Assembly: GCA_004794785.1 (NCBI GenBank)
Contig: SJOL01004833.1
Span: forward strand, 196,139 to 260,138
Source of the DNA: Opisthorchis felineus
Taxonomy: Eukaryota > Platyhelminthes > Trematoda > Opisthorchiida > Opisthorchiidae
Reading direction: 5' to 3'
Length of the DNA stretch: 64,000 nucleotides
Shown here: positions 42,318-53,910 of the stretch, one piece after another
Position numbering within the stretch: the stretch's first letter is position 1
How the letters are laid out: each line of letters opens with the position of its first letter
The notes under the pieces: generated by a model
Seen by the model: only the letters and a program-made list of their open reading frames with translations
Databases searched by the model: none
Told to the model about the DNA's origin: nothing
Position numbers and translations under genes: made by a program

Positions 42318-42721
42318 TACAAGTCAGGTACTTTATTCGTATGATTTATGTTTGTATTTTCAAATTTTGTTGAACTTTAGACTAATTTAAACCTCGTTTA
42401 TTCTGGTTTAAACTGATGCTCCGTTGATGATCGTATGAAGCTTGTTTATTGATTATGAAAGGATAAAAATTGTTTACTCTTATTATACTTTTCGGTTTTG
42501 TTTTCTGTTGGTGACTTCTTAAGCTATTTTTGCTAACGAAACGTTGAATATGATAACTGCGTGGCTTTTCACGAGATGATTCACCTGACACCGTAAAAGC
42601 TACATAAAAATACTTCGGAAGATTTGCGAATTCCCTCCTAACATGTTGAAGGTAAACGGAACTTTGATACACATCATCCCTCTTTCTAAAAGCCATGCTT
42701 TTGAATGAACAATAATCGTTT

Positions 42722-42894
42722 AACTGTAACATCCTTGCAGTACGTAGCTTCCATACCACCTAAAGGAAGCACGAAGGATGAGATATAGCTGGGTTTCCAG
42801 AGCCTAGACAAGAGAGGTTGAGGTACCGGGGCTGGGTTCGAACCCCAAACTTTCCGGCCAACAAGTTTGTGCCCTAACCACTGAGCTATCGGGA
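42722..42894 (-). repeat. SINE-A copy, well preserved
   Basis: On the minus strand: 'cgatagctcagtggttagggc' (A box), 'ggggttcgaaccc' (B box), 'gtctaggctctgg', 'cttcgtgcttccttt', ending 'gttacagtt'. Confidence 0.87.
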
Positions 42895-45800
42895 GCTTCT
42901 AATTAGTTGCAGTTGCTGGGTTTGTGGAATTCACGTTCACGCATTTCTTGTTTGAGCAGTTCTCTTCCCATCCTGACATATTTATTCTGGTTAGTCCACA
43001 TCGAACGGGAAGCACAGGATTCGAGTTCCGATCTTATTAGGGCTCATCAGTAATATATATTCTTGGCCCTTTTCGGGTTTGAAATTTGATATGCGAGGCT
43101 GACTTTTTACACTTACTTCCTCAACACACACTGGACGTCTTTATCTAGACCCCTCAGTTGGACTTAGACGGAGTCCTAATAGAGACAGAAGCACTTTTGT
43201 AGCGAAGCTTTTCCCGGTCTGACGAGACAAGCTGTGTGCTTGCAAAAATACGGATGGTGCGTTTAGCGTAAAACGGCTCTGCAATGTGGTCCTCTAAATC
43301 GATATTCTCCCTCTAATGTCGGTCTTTTTTCGGTCCTGAAGAATTTGAATTTTGTTCATTTTAGGGGAATTTCTCCGACTCGTGAAAGCCACTAGATACA
43401 TTGTTCTTCTCTGGGGAAAATCAATCAAGGGGCTTGAGTGTGATCAATTTTACCGGTTCATTTGTGGCTACTTAGGTACGTACAGCGTGGACTGGTTGGG
43501 TAGCAGTAACATACTTTCCTAGCATGTCGGAGTTCCGGACCTCAGACCACCGTTGATGAGTTCTACTAAGATTGAAGCTCAAGTCCAGTGCTGTCCCTGT
43601 CTTTCGTGTGGACGAACCGATGGCGTGGCTTGACTGGAGCCGAAGCAGTCGCAAGATCCGGTACTATGCTGTCAAAAAAGATTCGTACGAGCTCTGCGTC
43701 TGCCTTGGTCATGTGACACGAATCGACCGACCCGGTCGGCCAACTAATTAGATAAGACTTTGGTTTCGCTGATATCCAGTCGTCTGTGTTTCCGTGTGTT
43801 CTAATTCAGTGACCGATCTTAACTGTTTATTTCATTATTTACCCCTTTCTTTAACTATCCGATGTGTACTGATCTGACGATGAGATCCCGAAAACCTTGA
43901 TGTTCGTCACTGTGTTCACCAGAATAATTGGACTAGGACAGAGAGGAATACTCACAGGACTGTGATCGGAATAGAAAGAATCGGTCAAAGTACCACTGCA
44001 ATGGTATATACTACTGACGGAACGTGCGAGTAGCCTCTGGTCAAGCCTCAAAGTTCCGTTCCCGAATTTGATGGAAGGTTAGTAGGGAAATTATGGAGCC
44101 GCTTTAGACTTCTTGTTCATCATTGTTTAATTCTCACAGAACGTCCAGGATAGTTCAAGAGAACGCTTGAGAGTGTTCACTTTTCAAAAATCTGTGCAAA
44201 TAAGATTTTCAACTTCGTGTTCAATAGCATGTAAGTGCTTAGTTCGCGTTGGCCTGTAGGGAACTCCGCACTAAACACCGTTGTTCCTTTCGCCACCGCG
44301 GCTATGCAACTCACCCTTGTGAGTAGGTGTGGGTCGGGTGGGGATGTACATATTAGGAACCGAGTGAACTTTCAAACATGAGGGGGCCTTGTGGAACAAG
44401 GTTGTAACTGTGATCATACTTAGGCCGGCTAATCTTCGTGAATGTAACGAGTGCGCCTGATCGACCGCGTTCACGCACAAACATACCCTTTCTAGTTGGT
44501 CATGCAAATTAGTCTGCGTTCTATGTTGTTTATTGAGAATTAGATTTTCTAACAACAGGGTGTCAGCTTTCATTAGATTTCCTTAGTTTTTGATTCCACC
44601 GGGCCTTTCAAAAACTCTAAGACAACTCATTAGAGTTCATCTGTAAGCAGTCGCTTCTGGGAGGTGTGAGCATTGCCCATTAAAGAGAGCCCATCATCAC
44701 AATTTTCAGCTGCCACAGTTTCGCTCGCCGATAATTTGGAGAGCTGTCACCTTTACGTGGTTGTCGTGCTTGAGTGCTTCAATGATCCCACAGGTTACAC
44801 TGGCTAGTGCTTTGTTCCACAAGGTGAAACCATGCCAAAACGGTCAAATTGGAGCAGCGAGATCAAGAGCAGCGAGAACTCGTACTACGAATAATCGTAA
44901 TAACAGGCGGTATGGGGGTAAAGTCTGCGACAGTAGCATGAAGGCAGTAAGTTGTTTCCCCTAGGCGACCAGCATGTCCATTTACATGGGTGCAGCGATG
45001 CTGCCTTCCCCCGAGAAAAGACGGGCTAAAAACCGCATGCTCCGATCCCCCAACGGTAGACCGTGACGGCCAACGCATTATTCAATACGGTCGAAATACT
45101 TTTAAAACCAGAGAGTCTGGTGCTGCTAAAATGGAGCCTGATGTGCGCAGCCGCATCGGGAGTCAGCCACTAATGTCTTACTCCATGCACCCTCGAGTAA
45201 GGCCAGACCACTGCAGCCGAGCAGGTCAGACTATTGAGTCAACGGCTCCGGGCAGGATCCCCAAAGTAAACCCTGCTTCCCACTGCCTCATGGGTCAGGC
45301 TTTTGATGGGTACCTCAACCAAAACCCCTTCCTCATCCTGGGCAACTCGGAAATATCAATTGTACACACAGCTGTTTGTTCACCGACTTCCCTCTTCAGT
45401 TCCTTCCCACCACACAAATACACATTGCTGGGTCATTTGACTTTCAGTTATCTGACCGATGTGCCTTATGCACCCCGCTGCCTACCAAAGATAGCTGTTG
45501 GAACTATAAAATAATGAAACACCGGGAGTACATTTCATCCAGTTAGTATACATCCAGCGATGGGAGAGCAACCATACCAATCAATCAAGCTGATAATCAG
45601 TAACGTCCACCCTCTATTATGAATCGTAAGCCAGTACGTTGGCATTCAGTCGGTACCTTTGGTAGACGTCGTCTTTAGCACAGTGATGACTGAACTGACG
45701 GAGAAAAGCATTCGTTCGGGAATAAATAAGAACGAATACAGCCCGAAAGAAGACAAAGCGTGTTCACTCAATAATTGTGCATCTTGGAAGGCGAGGAATG

Positions 45801-45949
45801 CAGTTATCTGCACAGACGTTCTTCGACTTCAGGAACGAGAAAAAGCAACAGGTCACCAGTCATCACAGATCACACATTTACCTCTTTAGAGGCATGTGAG
45901 ATAGAAAGTTTGTAACGGACCGCATTGTTATCCGTTTACCTCCCCAGCA
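42895..45949. other. Intergenic stretch without a supported gene
   Basis: Around 44690-44760 ('ttttcagctgccacagtttcgctcgccgataatttgg') the sequence resembles 59610-59660 and 50500-50550, so it belongs to a dispersed repeat I cannot name. The 174-codon ORF at 44990-45514 (..MEPDVRSRIGSQPLMSYSMH..) follows it and is probably repeat-derived. I find no domain in it. Confidence 0.45.
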
Positions 45950-46258
45950 CAATTCGTTGGAGATTTCGTCCTGTAAGTAAAGCCAAGAAAAGCCTTACTG
46001 GGAATCTGTTTCATCAGCAGTGCGCATCTCACGAAACTCCAGTAGAGAGTTTCGACACTATGGCCTCCAGGATGTTAGTCAGAATACCTAAACATTCGGC
46101 CACGAGCGGCTCATCGGCATTTTGGTTAACTCGCACTCACGGAGACCACATCACGTGGTCACGTATCGACCGGATCCTTCAGTGACGACTTCTCAGAAGA
46201 AAGTTTCATTCATCTTGTAAAATTATTCTTCCTCCGAGCTACTTACTGATTGATGAGG
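45950..46258 (-). repeat. Repeat B copy
   Basis: It shares 'agatttcgtcctgtaagtaaagcc', 'catcagcagtgcgcatctcacgaaactcc', 'ggccacgagcggc', 'atcacgtggtcacgtatcgac' and 'cctccgagctacttactgattgatgagg' with the other copies. A partial copy starts again at about 46285-46330. Confidence 0.8.
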
Positions 46259-46869
46259 ATCTGAGGAGTTTTGTAGTTTTCAATAGAGATTTCATCCTGT
46301 CGGTGAAGCCGATATATGCTAAGAAGTTCTGTACAACTGTTTCCTAATTTTGGGGGATCATCAGTAGTGCGGAACAATCCGTTTTTCGATCCATGCTCTG
46401 TCGGGGTTCTTGAAATAAAATCCATTTCGCCATTTAATATGTTGTTGGGGAAAATTCTACGAGACCCGCTGGTCAGAAACTTGCATTTTAATGAAACTAC
46501 GGAAGTTTGTGTACTGGCCAGATCAAGTGCGTTTCCGGTAGGTTCATATTTGAGGTTTTTTATCCAGTCTTCGGATATACGATATCCATAAAGCGGTAGG
46601 CGTTTTTATCTTCCTCCAACGTGGTTAACTGAAATCGTCAATGCCCCGAATCCAAGTGTCCAACCAGCTCTTTGATTGTGATATGCGAATAAAGTAGAAC
46701 ATGTATGTAACGAAGTTAGCGTTTGGACAGTGATGAATTCGATACTGCAGGATTAAGTTGACATTCAACTTAGCTCTCAATTATATCGGCCAGAACACGT
46801 CCAAGTGAAGGACCCATTGCTCTTCCAACCGAGTGTATTGAGTGGTCCACTTGAACAAAAGCCATTTGT

Positions 46870-47090
46870 TCAGCCAGTGGGCATCTCACGAAACTCAAGA
46901 GAAGTTCAAACGCGCCACCCTTCGGCTAGTGCTTTGATCGCTTAACCGTTCGGCCACGAGTGGTTGTTCGGCATTGTGACTAACTTGCAGTTAGACAGGT
47001 TATGGCACCACCCATCGTTCTACCATGAAAAAACACATTACGCGATCACGTGTCGATAGGCTGGCTCCTCGAGTAACAAATTCTCAGATG
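46870..47090 (-). repeat. Repeat B copy abutting a Penelope-like element
   Basis: 'gggcatctcacgaaactc', 'ttaaccgttcggccacgagtgg', 'gcgatcacgtgtcgat' and 'cctcgagtaacaaattctcag' are family landmarks. The copy is cut at about 47090, where the Penelope-like element begins. Confidence 0.75.
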
Positions 47091-47097
47091 GAGGTGC

Positions 47098-48045
47098 TGG
47101 TGGTTGATCAGATGGTCGTTGATCTGTTCGCCGAGCTTGGCAATTAGCTTGCAAACCTTTCGTCCCTAGTCGAGGCGGCATCGTCAGTGCGCAGTTGAGT
47201 GAGTGCTTCATCCGTGCCTAGCTGCGTTTATATAGTTTTTTGAAGAGTATCTAATATCCCCCTATGTGGTTGGCTAATTGACATTTACGTTTCTTGTAAT
47301 GTTATTGGCCCGATCGTGATTTGCGCTGAGATGCGGTCTGTATGTCTCCAGCCATCAACAAACACACCAAAATCGACCCAGTCTATCGACCTCTGCAAGC
47401 AAAAAAACTATGGAACCACAGAACGCAGAGGCGGACAAACTAAAAACAAACTAAAAATCGAGGGAAGCAATCCACTTTTCTGGACTGCCATCGAACCGAC
47501 AAATCAGAGAATGATAAGGATCAACCCAACAAAGCGCCCACCCAACTGCAACTGAGAGGAAAAAACCTACGTCAAAGTACAAGCGATTAATCAGACTCAA
47601 GAAGATGAGAATACTATGCAAACTAAGAACGGACCAATCAGACTGAAGGAAGGAAACTGCTAAAAATAGAAATTGCCATCACAGCCAACCAAATTTAAGG
47701 AAAATGACCACAACGCAACACAAACTGGAAACGGACCAATCGGGAAAGGACCTCAAAAGCCCCAAGGCAGCCATCTGACCAACCAATAGAATGGGAGACA
47801 TACAGGCCACAACACAGCGCAAGTCACGACCAGGCCAATGACAGTACAAGAAAAGTATATACCAATTAGCCAATCACATGAGAAGACATTAGATACTCTT
47901 CAAAAAACTACATAAACGCGGCGAAGCACGGAGGAAGCACAAACTCAACTGCGCACTGACGATGTCTCCTCGACTGGGGATGAAACGTTTGCAGGCGAAT
48001 AGCCAAGCTCGGCGAACAGATCAACGACCATCTGATCAACCACCA
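47098..48045 (+). mobile_element. Penelope-like element, 948 bp, with 183-bp terminal inverted repeats
   Basis: The left arm (47098-47280) and right arm (47863-48045) are reverse complements over about 183 bases with few mismatches. Their outer ends both read tggtggttgatcagatgg. Between them, 47345-47443 encodes SPAINKHTKIDPVYRPLQAK, ending at a stop. This matches the extreme C-terminus of the GIY-YIG endonuclease domain (compare INKHIYIGPVYRLP at 52099-52150). About 400 bases of non-coding sequence follow. Reverse transcriptase and the GIY-YIG core are absent. Penelope-like elements are known for terminal repeats in either direct or inverted orientation, which fits this structure. Confidence 0.78.
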
Positions 48046-48519
48046 ATACACACACCCGAGCTACCAATATTTTGACCCATTGACTCATCGGGTGAATTTT
48101 ATGCTTTCTCTGAGCAACTTATGGATTGTTTGCATTGTGACAATATCTGGTATTTTCAATGGAGATTTCAGCCTGTGTGAAGCCAACCTACGCTGAAAAG
48201 ACGAATGAGAGTGCCTCCCGGCTTATCAGCAAATGGTGTCTTCACTTATGGTACAAAATATCCATTAAAAATTCCGCGATCTTTCCACACAACCAGCAAC
48301 AGTTATTGCTTGGTAGTCTCACTGGCAGGTTATGTCTTCGGGATTCCCCATAAATACTCTGCCCAGAAGAGGAAGGGAACCCACAGGTCTTCCCTTTTTG
48401 AGAAGTCGTCGCTCGAGGATTCAGTCTCGTATCGTGAAATGTAGTGGAAGGATGGCGTTGCTATATGCTGTCTAACAGCGAGTTCAGTGCACTGATGGTC
48501 GGCCTTTCATGACCGATTG

Positions 48520-48655
48520 GAATAGTGCTAAGCCACCAACCGGATGGTTACGAGTTCGAATCTCCATAAGCGTTTGTTAGACATGCGATGTTTGTGATTC
48601 CAGATGAGGATAAAACAGCCGCTCATTCAGTCTTGACTTCTCAGCATTGAGTAAA
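48520..48655 (+). repeat. Repeat B copy, forward
   Basis: 'taagccaccaaccggatggttacgagttcgaatctcc' carries the tRNA-like B box. 'catgcgatgtttgtgattccagatgaggataaaacagcc' matches the reversed family body. Confidence 0.55.
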
Positions 48656-49309
48656 TCCGACAGCTAGTTTGTTCGATAACCTGAGCAATGTGTTTTCGTC
48701 ACCAGTTGAGATAATATTGTCAGTCCTTCATGCTGAGTGCAAGCGTGAGGTTAGGGAGAGTCAGTTAACCCTTAGGATAAAAAACCTTAAATCGGACTTC
48801 CTGTACACCTCAATATATACACGGATTTTCACTTCATAAACCATTCCTCCAAAAAGCAAACGTCTGAATTACGTAATAAAGCAAGTTGTTTGATTTCGGA
48901 CTTGTAAGGTAATCATTTCTAACGCTGCTATCCCTAAGTGTACCGACTGAAATGTGACTTCTTTCTGTGTGGGCAACTGTCAACTACGAACCTGAAACAG
49001 ATAAATTCACTGAGATGTGTGCCTTGAAGCTTACCTTTCCGGTAAGTGTACTGAATTCCCGTTATGGCGTAAAACGTAGTCTTCTGATACGACTTGCGAG
49101 TGAAGTCAACCTGTATTGAAAATCGAATGATTCCACGACATCTCTCCTCAGAACTGCGTGCCATTTCATTATTTAGCTAACTAGCGAACAAACTTTGACT
49201 CACACATAGCGATGGTGCATTTACTTCGAGACAGTTCGGCATAAGACTTATCACGATCCAAGGTTGAACGAAGACGAGCATTGATCTAAACCGAACTGGA
49301 TATTTATAA

Positions 49310-49620
49310 ATGGAGATTTTGTCCTATGAGTGATGCCAATCTACTCTGAAAAGCCGAGGAGCATCAAACAGTTTTTTCATCCTCGTTGGGAATCATAAGC
49401 AGTGTGAATCTCATGAAACTCAAGTAGTGAGTTTTGAACCCGCGACCTCCTGGGTCGAGTAGTGTGAACACTTAAACGTTTGGCCACGAGCGGCTGATCA
49501 ATAGTGTGAATAGCTCTCACTTAGATTAGGATACAGCACTACTCATCCTTCAGTCGGGGAAACCAAATCACGTAGTCACGTATTGACTTGTTCCTCGAGT
49601 AACGAATTCTCATATCTGGA
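49310..49620 (-). repeat. Repeat B copy
   Basis: 'ggagattttgtcctatgagtgatgccaatctactctgaaaagcc', 'tttggccacgagcggc', 'atcacgtagtcacgtattgac' and 'cctcgagtaacgaattctca' are present in family order. Confidence 0.8.
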
Positions 49621-50632
49621 TTAATGTGCCACTATCCTGATGTTTGAAGTCCTCATCAGTCTTCCAATCAGCTGGGTTATGGAGACGGGTGTGTACTAGT
49701 TGGATCACTGACCGTATTTGAGAAAAACACTGAACAAACGGACAAGGCACTGAACAGGCGTCCTCCCACTTTGCACATCAGAATAGCAGACTCGTGATAG
49801 GTTATCTGAAAGTCGTGATAAATCCTTAGTCCATTTGGTCTGCATTAAAGACCCATGACAAGCATCCTGACACACGCAAGATTACATTCGATTAGGCTCT
49901 TTCTTTCCCCCACGTTTGTGATTTTATCAGGAAGGACATTTCCTGTCAAGATGGCAGCGCCCAAAATGTGGAACAAAAACTTAGGAGGGATGCATTTTCG
50001 GTTGGCGAGTGGTGCGAAATTTCGAAGATTTGAATGAATTTCATGCTGTTCATCAACTCATGCATGTCCTACTAAATGAATGGAGAAAGTTGGACGTTCC
50101 CAGTACTGAATAATTGATGGAACTTACGTGCATGTATTGTTTATACGTCTGAAAGCATAAATACCGATAGATTTTTTATCACAAGTGTGTTTTGAAGTCT
50201 AATGATGATGGACCCATCAGAGCTATGCACCATCCACGATAATTTGGGTACTATATTTAGTAGTTATTGGAGTAATCTTCAACAGACGGCTAACTGCTTC
50301 GCTGAATGGTAGTTGGTAGTAGTGGGGAAGGGTGTTAGGTTTATTCAAATTCTGCCCGCAACTCACTAAACACGTCCTGCGCAGACGACTCAGACCGATG
50401 TGAATGCTTGTTCCGGAGTGGCTTCAGACTTTATTTTGTACGGTTGTTGTATCACATGTTCAGGTCAGTTCAGTTCTTCAGTTCTAAAAACCGTGGGCCG
50501 AAACACAATGGTTCCAGCTGCTACAACTTCGTTTACTGAGGATAGGGAGACCAAGCGAACGAGAACCACAAGTTCGAGGCGGTAACTTGATCACTTGGTT
50601 AACTCTCAATGGTTATTTTCATAAAAACAGAC

Positions 50633-50815
50633 TACTCACAAGGTTGCTGAAACATTTTCGACATCTCTTCTTGGGGCTCATCAGATAGGCGCGGTCTCCG
50701 AGTTTCCGTCAACCTTGTATACTACTTGAATCCAAATTGGACAGATTTCCACAAACACACTCATTTGCATATCAATTCAACTGAATCGCTCGTTTATGAT
50801 ATTTTTCAGATGAAT
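50633..50815 (+). mobile_element. MITE-like element copy
   Basis: 'actactcacaaggttgctgaaac', 'ggcgcggtctccgagtttccgtcaacctt', 'cactcatttgcatatcaatt' and 'gaatcgctcgtttatgat' align with the copies at 40750 and 27186. AAGGTTGCTGAAA and TTTCCGTCAACCTT form an internal inverted pair. Confidence 0.7.
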
Positions 50816-51654
50816 GTGCAGCACAAAGGTTGGGATAGGCTGAGAGCTATGCAGTGAAGGCAACAGCTTTGTTGTTCAGAACTAGAATCTACCAGGAAAG
50901 CAACTGGGTCGTAGCTCGAATTGTCATCATCATCATTATCGTCATCATCTTCAGCTGAAAAAACCGCGTACTTACCGTAACCTGGTTAGAAATGCTACAG
51001 TTTTGTTCGCCGATGATTTTTGGGAGATGAGGTAGTTAGCTACGCGTTGGAGGCAGTAGCTGATGTAATTGATTCTATGAATCCTGAAGAGTTTTTAACA
51101 TGGTCCTGATCAACAAGGTGCCGGCTGGACAACTCATTTATATCACACGGCGCTAAAAAAACAGTTCTCACAGCACAGGTTAACCACAGCTTGGCCTATC
51201 GTACGGCTGCAACAACGGAAGTATAAGGACGGCTTTTGCAAGGATTCCGAGAGTACTGGCCTGTGGACTACTTGCGAACCAGGTGTTTTGACATGCACAT
51301 CTGGTGAGAAAATACCGCGCAATCCGGGAACCGATAACACAGGTAGACTAATCTTATTAACAAAAGTGGAACGACACAGTAAGCATGTTGCATACTCCAA
51401 GCCACTTCAAACTTGGTCATTGTTTGTCAAATCATTGCTTCGCCGCCCTCTTCTGTGCCATTCAAGTGGTCAGTAACCCTCAGGCATCCTGGTAATTCAC
51501 TTTCGTCGCCCCAATAATTTGCCGCCATTCTATGAAATTTGTGGTTTTAAACCTCGGATCCACCTAATGGTAAACAAAGCTACTCACTCATGTAACTCAT
51601 GATTTCTCAGAATGCGTGCTACGGACCTCTGTTACAGCAGCTGAAACATACAGG

Positions 51655-52471
51655 CTAATTCGTTGTTTGTCAATTCGCCGACCTTTACAGTTGGAGTGCA
51701 AACTTTTCATCACCAATTGAAGTGACATCGTCAGTGCAGGATTAAGTGGGTAAAGTCGTCCACTTCCGCCTGCGCTTATATAGTTTCCAAGTAGTATCTA
51801 ATAGCTCCAAATTTACTGCTTGGTCCCGTGGTTTTCAACTAGTTTGGTTGGTCAGCTTGGAATCTGAGTTGTGGTTTGACCTCATTTCCTTGTATGTGGT
51901 TGATTCGTTGGGCGTTTTCAATTAGACAGTTCTGTTCCTCCGTTGTGATTGGGCCGTTTCCTTCTTTCTTTGTGATCCGATTTCGTTCAATTTGATTGGC
52001 TGGCTGAATAGTCTATTTTTAGTAGTTTTTTCTTTGATCCAATTATTCCGTTGCCTATCGTTAGGTTGTTTGGTTTCCCATATGGTTCAGAGTCCCGCTT
52101 ATGGCAGCCGATAGACTGGGCCGATATAGATGTGTTTGTTGATCGATTTCTGTTTGGAGTACCATGACTCAGGAAAACCCCGTTGCCGTTTTGTTCTTGT
52201 GTGAGCAAGTATGTGAAAATTATCCCCATTAAAGTGACGTCCACCTCTGTCTTCATGAATTGAAACAAGTGAATTTGGGCTTTATTTTCTGCTTAAAATC
52301 TTGTGTTCGTTTATTTCGTTGGCACGTTTTCTTCCAGTTTGGCCAACATAGTGTTTTTCGCAGTCCTTTGTAGATCCAGTTCATCTCCCTCATTACATGT
52401 AGTCTTCCCTTTGGTTTCGGGAGGATTCTCCACAACATGTTCCAAGCTTGAAGGCAACTGTTAGTCCACAT
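51655..52471 (-). mobile_element. Penelope-like element 3' end: GIY-YIG endonuclease remnant, 3' UTR and terminal repeat
   Basis: On the minus strand, 52375-52282 encodes TKDCEKHYVGQTGRKRANEI then NEHKILSRK and a stop. C..C.KHYVGQTGRK is the hallmark GIY-YIG endonuclease motif of Penelope-like elements. After a frame change, 52260-52099 gives IHEDRGGRHFNGDNFHILAH, then KQKSINKHIYIGPVYRLP and a stop, the domain's C-terminus. Non-coding sequence follows to a degraded terminal repeat at 51660-51745. A frameshift and stops make it inactive. It is a second, independent copy of the family at 47098 and contributes the endonuclease core missing there. Confidence 0.85.
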
Positions 52472-52529
52472 CGTCGCTGCAGGCTAATTCGTCAGTTAGT
52501 TGGTCCAGAGGCAGAGATCGGGTTCGTGG

Positions 52530-52593
52530 TTCGTGCTTCCTTCGGGTGGCATGGCAGCTAGGCACCGGAAAGGTGTTACAGCTGAACGATTTT
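52530..52593 (+). repeat. SINE-A 3' half
   Basis: 'ggttcgtgcttccttcgggtggcatggcagctaggcaccgg', then 'gtgttacagctgaacgattt', is the conserved SINE-A end without the tRNA-like head. It lies directly beyond the Penelope-like element. Confidence 0.8.
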
Positions 52594-53514
52594 TTTGGTC
52601 CAGTGTTACATTCAAGCATTCAGACATTGATTCATCTGGAAATGTGCTATAAAGTGCTGTATTACGTTTGGTTCGTTTGAACAGATGTGGAAACAATCCT
52701 ATGCAGCCTACAGCTTTAGAATGACCACATGAAGATAGAGATAATGTCAACGGATGAGAACAGCTGTTTGCTCGTACAAACAGGGTTGAATCCATTTATA
52801 GTTGGCGGTGGTTGGTTACCGGCGATGTGTTTGTGCTTACTACGAAATGCATCAGCTACCTATTCAACTTCGTCATCGACAGCACAAAACTGATGTTCTA
52901 TACCTTCCAGTCATAATTTATTTGAAGGCCTCGTTGTGAAAAAAACAAAATAGAATGGGGGAGGGACTCAGTGTTAGCTTACCACGACTTTATTCGAACA
53001 AATACGGGTACAATAAAGAATCTCAAAGATGGTCGTCAACGGACTACATCTTTTATCACGCGACTCTGAATAGCAAGAGGGAAGGTAGAATATTACTTTC
53101 TGCAGGAATTACCGCGCTTACACCGCAACGGAAACCGATGGGACCGCCTTCTGTGGACTAAGTTCGGTAATGTTTTATACTGCGATCCCCTGTTTTTTTT
53201 TCTACAAAAACCCATAATTCTCTCGTTTATAAGATCAAAATTCAATTCGAGTGAGTGTCCTGTTAGAACCAAATTTCGCAGTTTGTGCTCAGGTAGAACA
53301 TAAGGTTTACTGACGGAAACGTGAGGACTGGGCCTATCTGATAATCTCAAAGCGCCAAGGCAAAAAAGGTAGTGGGCAGTCGGAGAGTTTTCAGCAAATT
53401 TGTGGGTAGTTTCCTTCAAGAAAATATACTGCGATACCCAGAATATCGTGCCAACAGAAACATAAGGCCGCTTTTGTGCAACACATTCAGTTGAGGAGTA
53501 CCATAAATGACCAT

Positions 53515-53910
53515 CACGAAGAGACTGGACCTTACCGTGGTGTGATGGTTTGCGCACCTCAGCGACCTATTGAGCTATACTGGTGGGTGTCCCCGTGACA
53601 CTCACAGAGTCTCTCCATTGACCAGGTTGGTCAATGGTTAGAGGTCTGACGAACAGTCTTCTGGTCCTCCAGGTTGGAGGTTGGAACATGTGGCGACTTG
53701 TTCCTTAGAAATGGTAGCGCATTTGCATTTCCCGCCAAACACCGGTGCCTTGCGGTTAGACTTTTAAGCCAATGGCTTTGGTTGAGGGCCCTAACCGTCC
53801 TACTGTCTAGGTGTGGGCGCCCTGACAGTATCCCAGCCCACGTACAATCAGTACGGCAGCGGAGCATCGATGTTAAACACTGATGTCATACTGTCGATGA
53901 TGATGATGAC
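53515..53910 (+). repeat. SINE-C, full-length, with LINE-like 3' tail
   Basis: The element is about 395 bp. The head is 'cacgaagagactggacctta'. An internal tRNA-like part follows ('ggtcaatggttagaggtctgacg', then 'ggttggaggttggaacatgtgg'), then the middle 'tgtctaggtgtgggcgccctgacag'. The tail 'cggcagcggagcatcgatgttaaacactgatgtcatactgtcgatgatgatgat' is almost identical to the LINE ends at 14340-14403 and 2035-2100. A second copy lies reversed at 56775-57165. No coding capacity. Confidence 0.78.

Noticed and set aside
53093..53557. 154-codon minus-strand ORF
   Set aside because: Its start lies in the head of a SINE-C copy, composition is unremarkable and no domain is visible.
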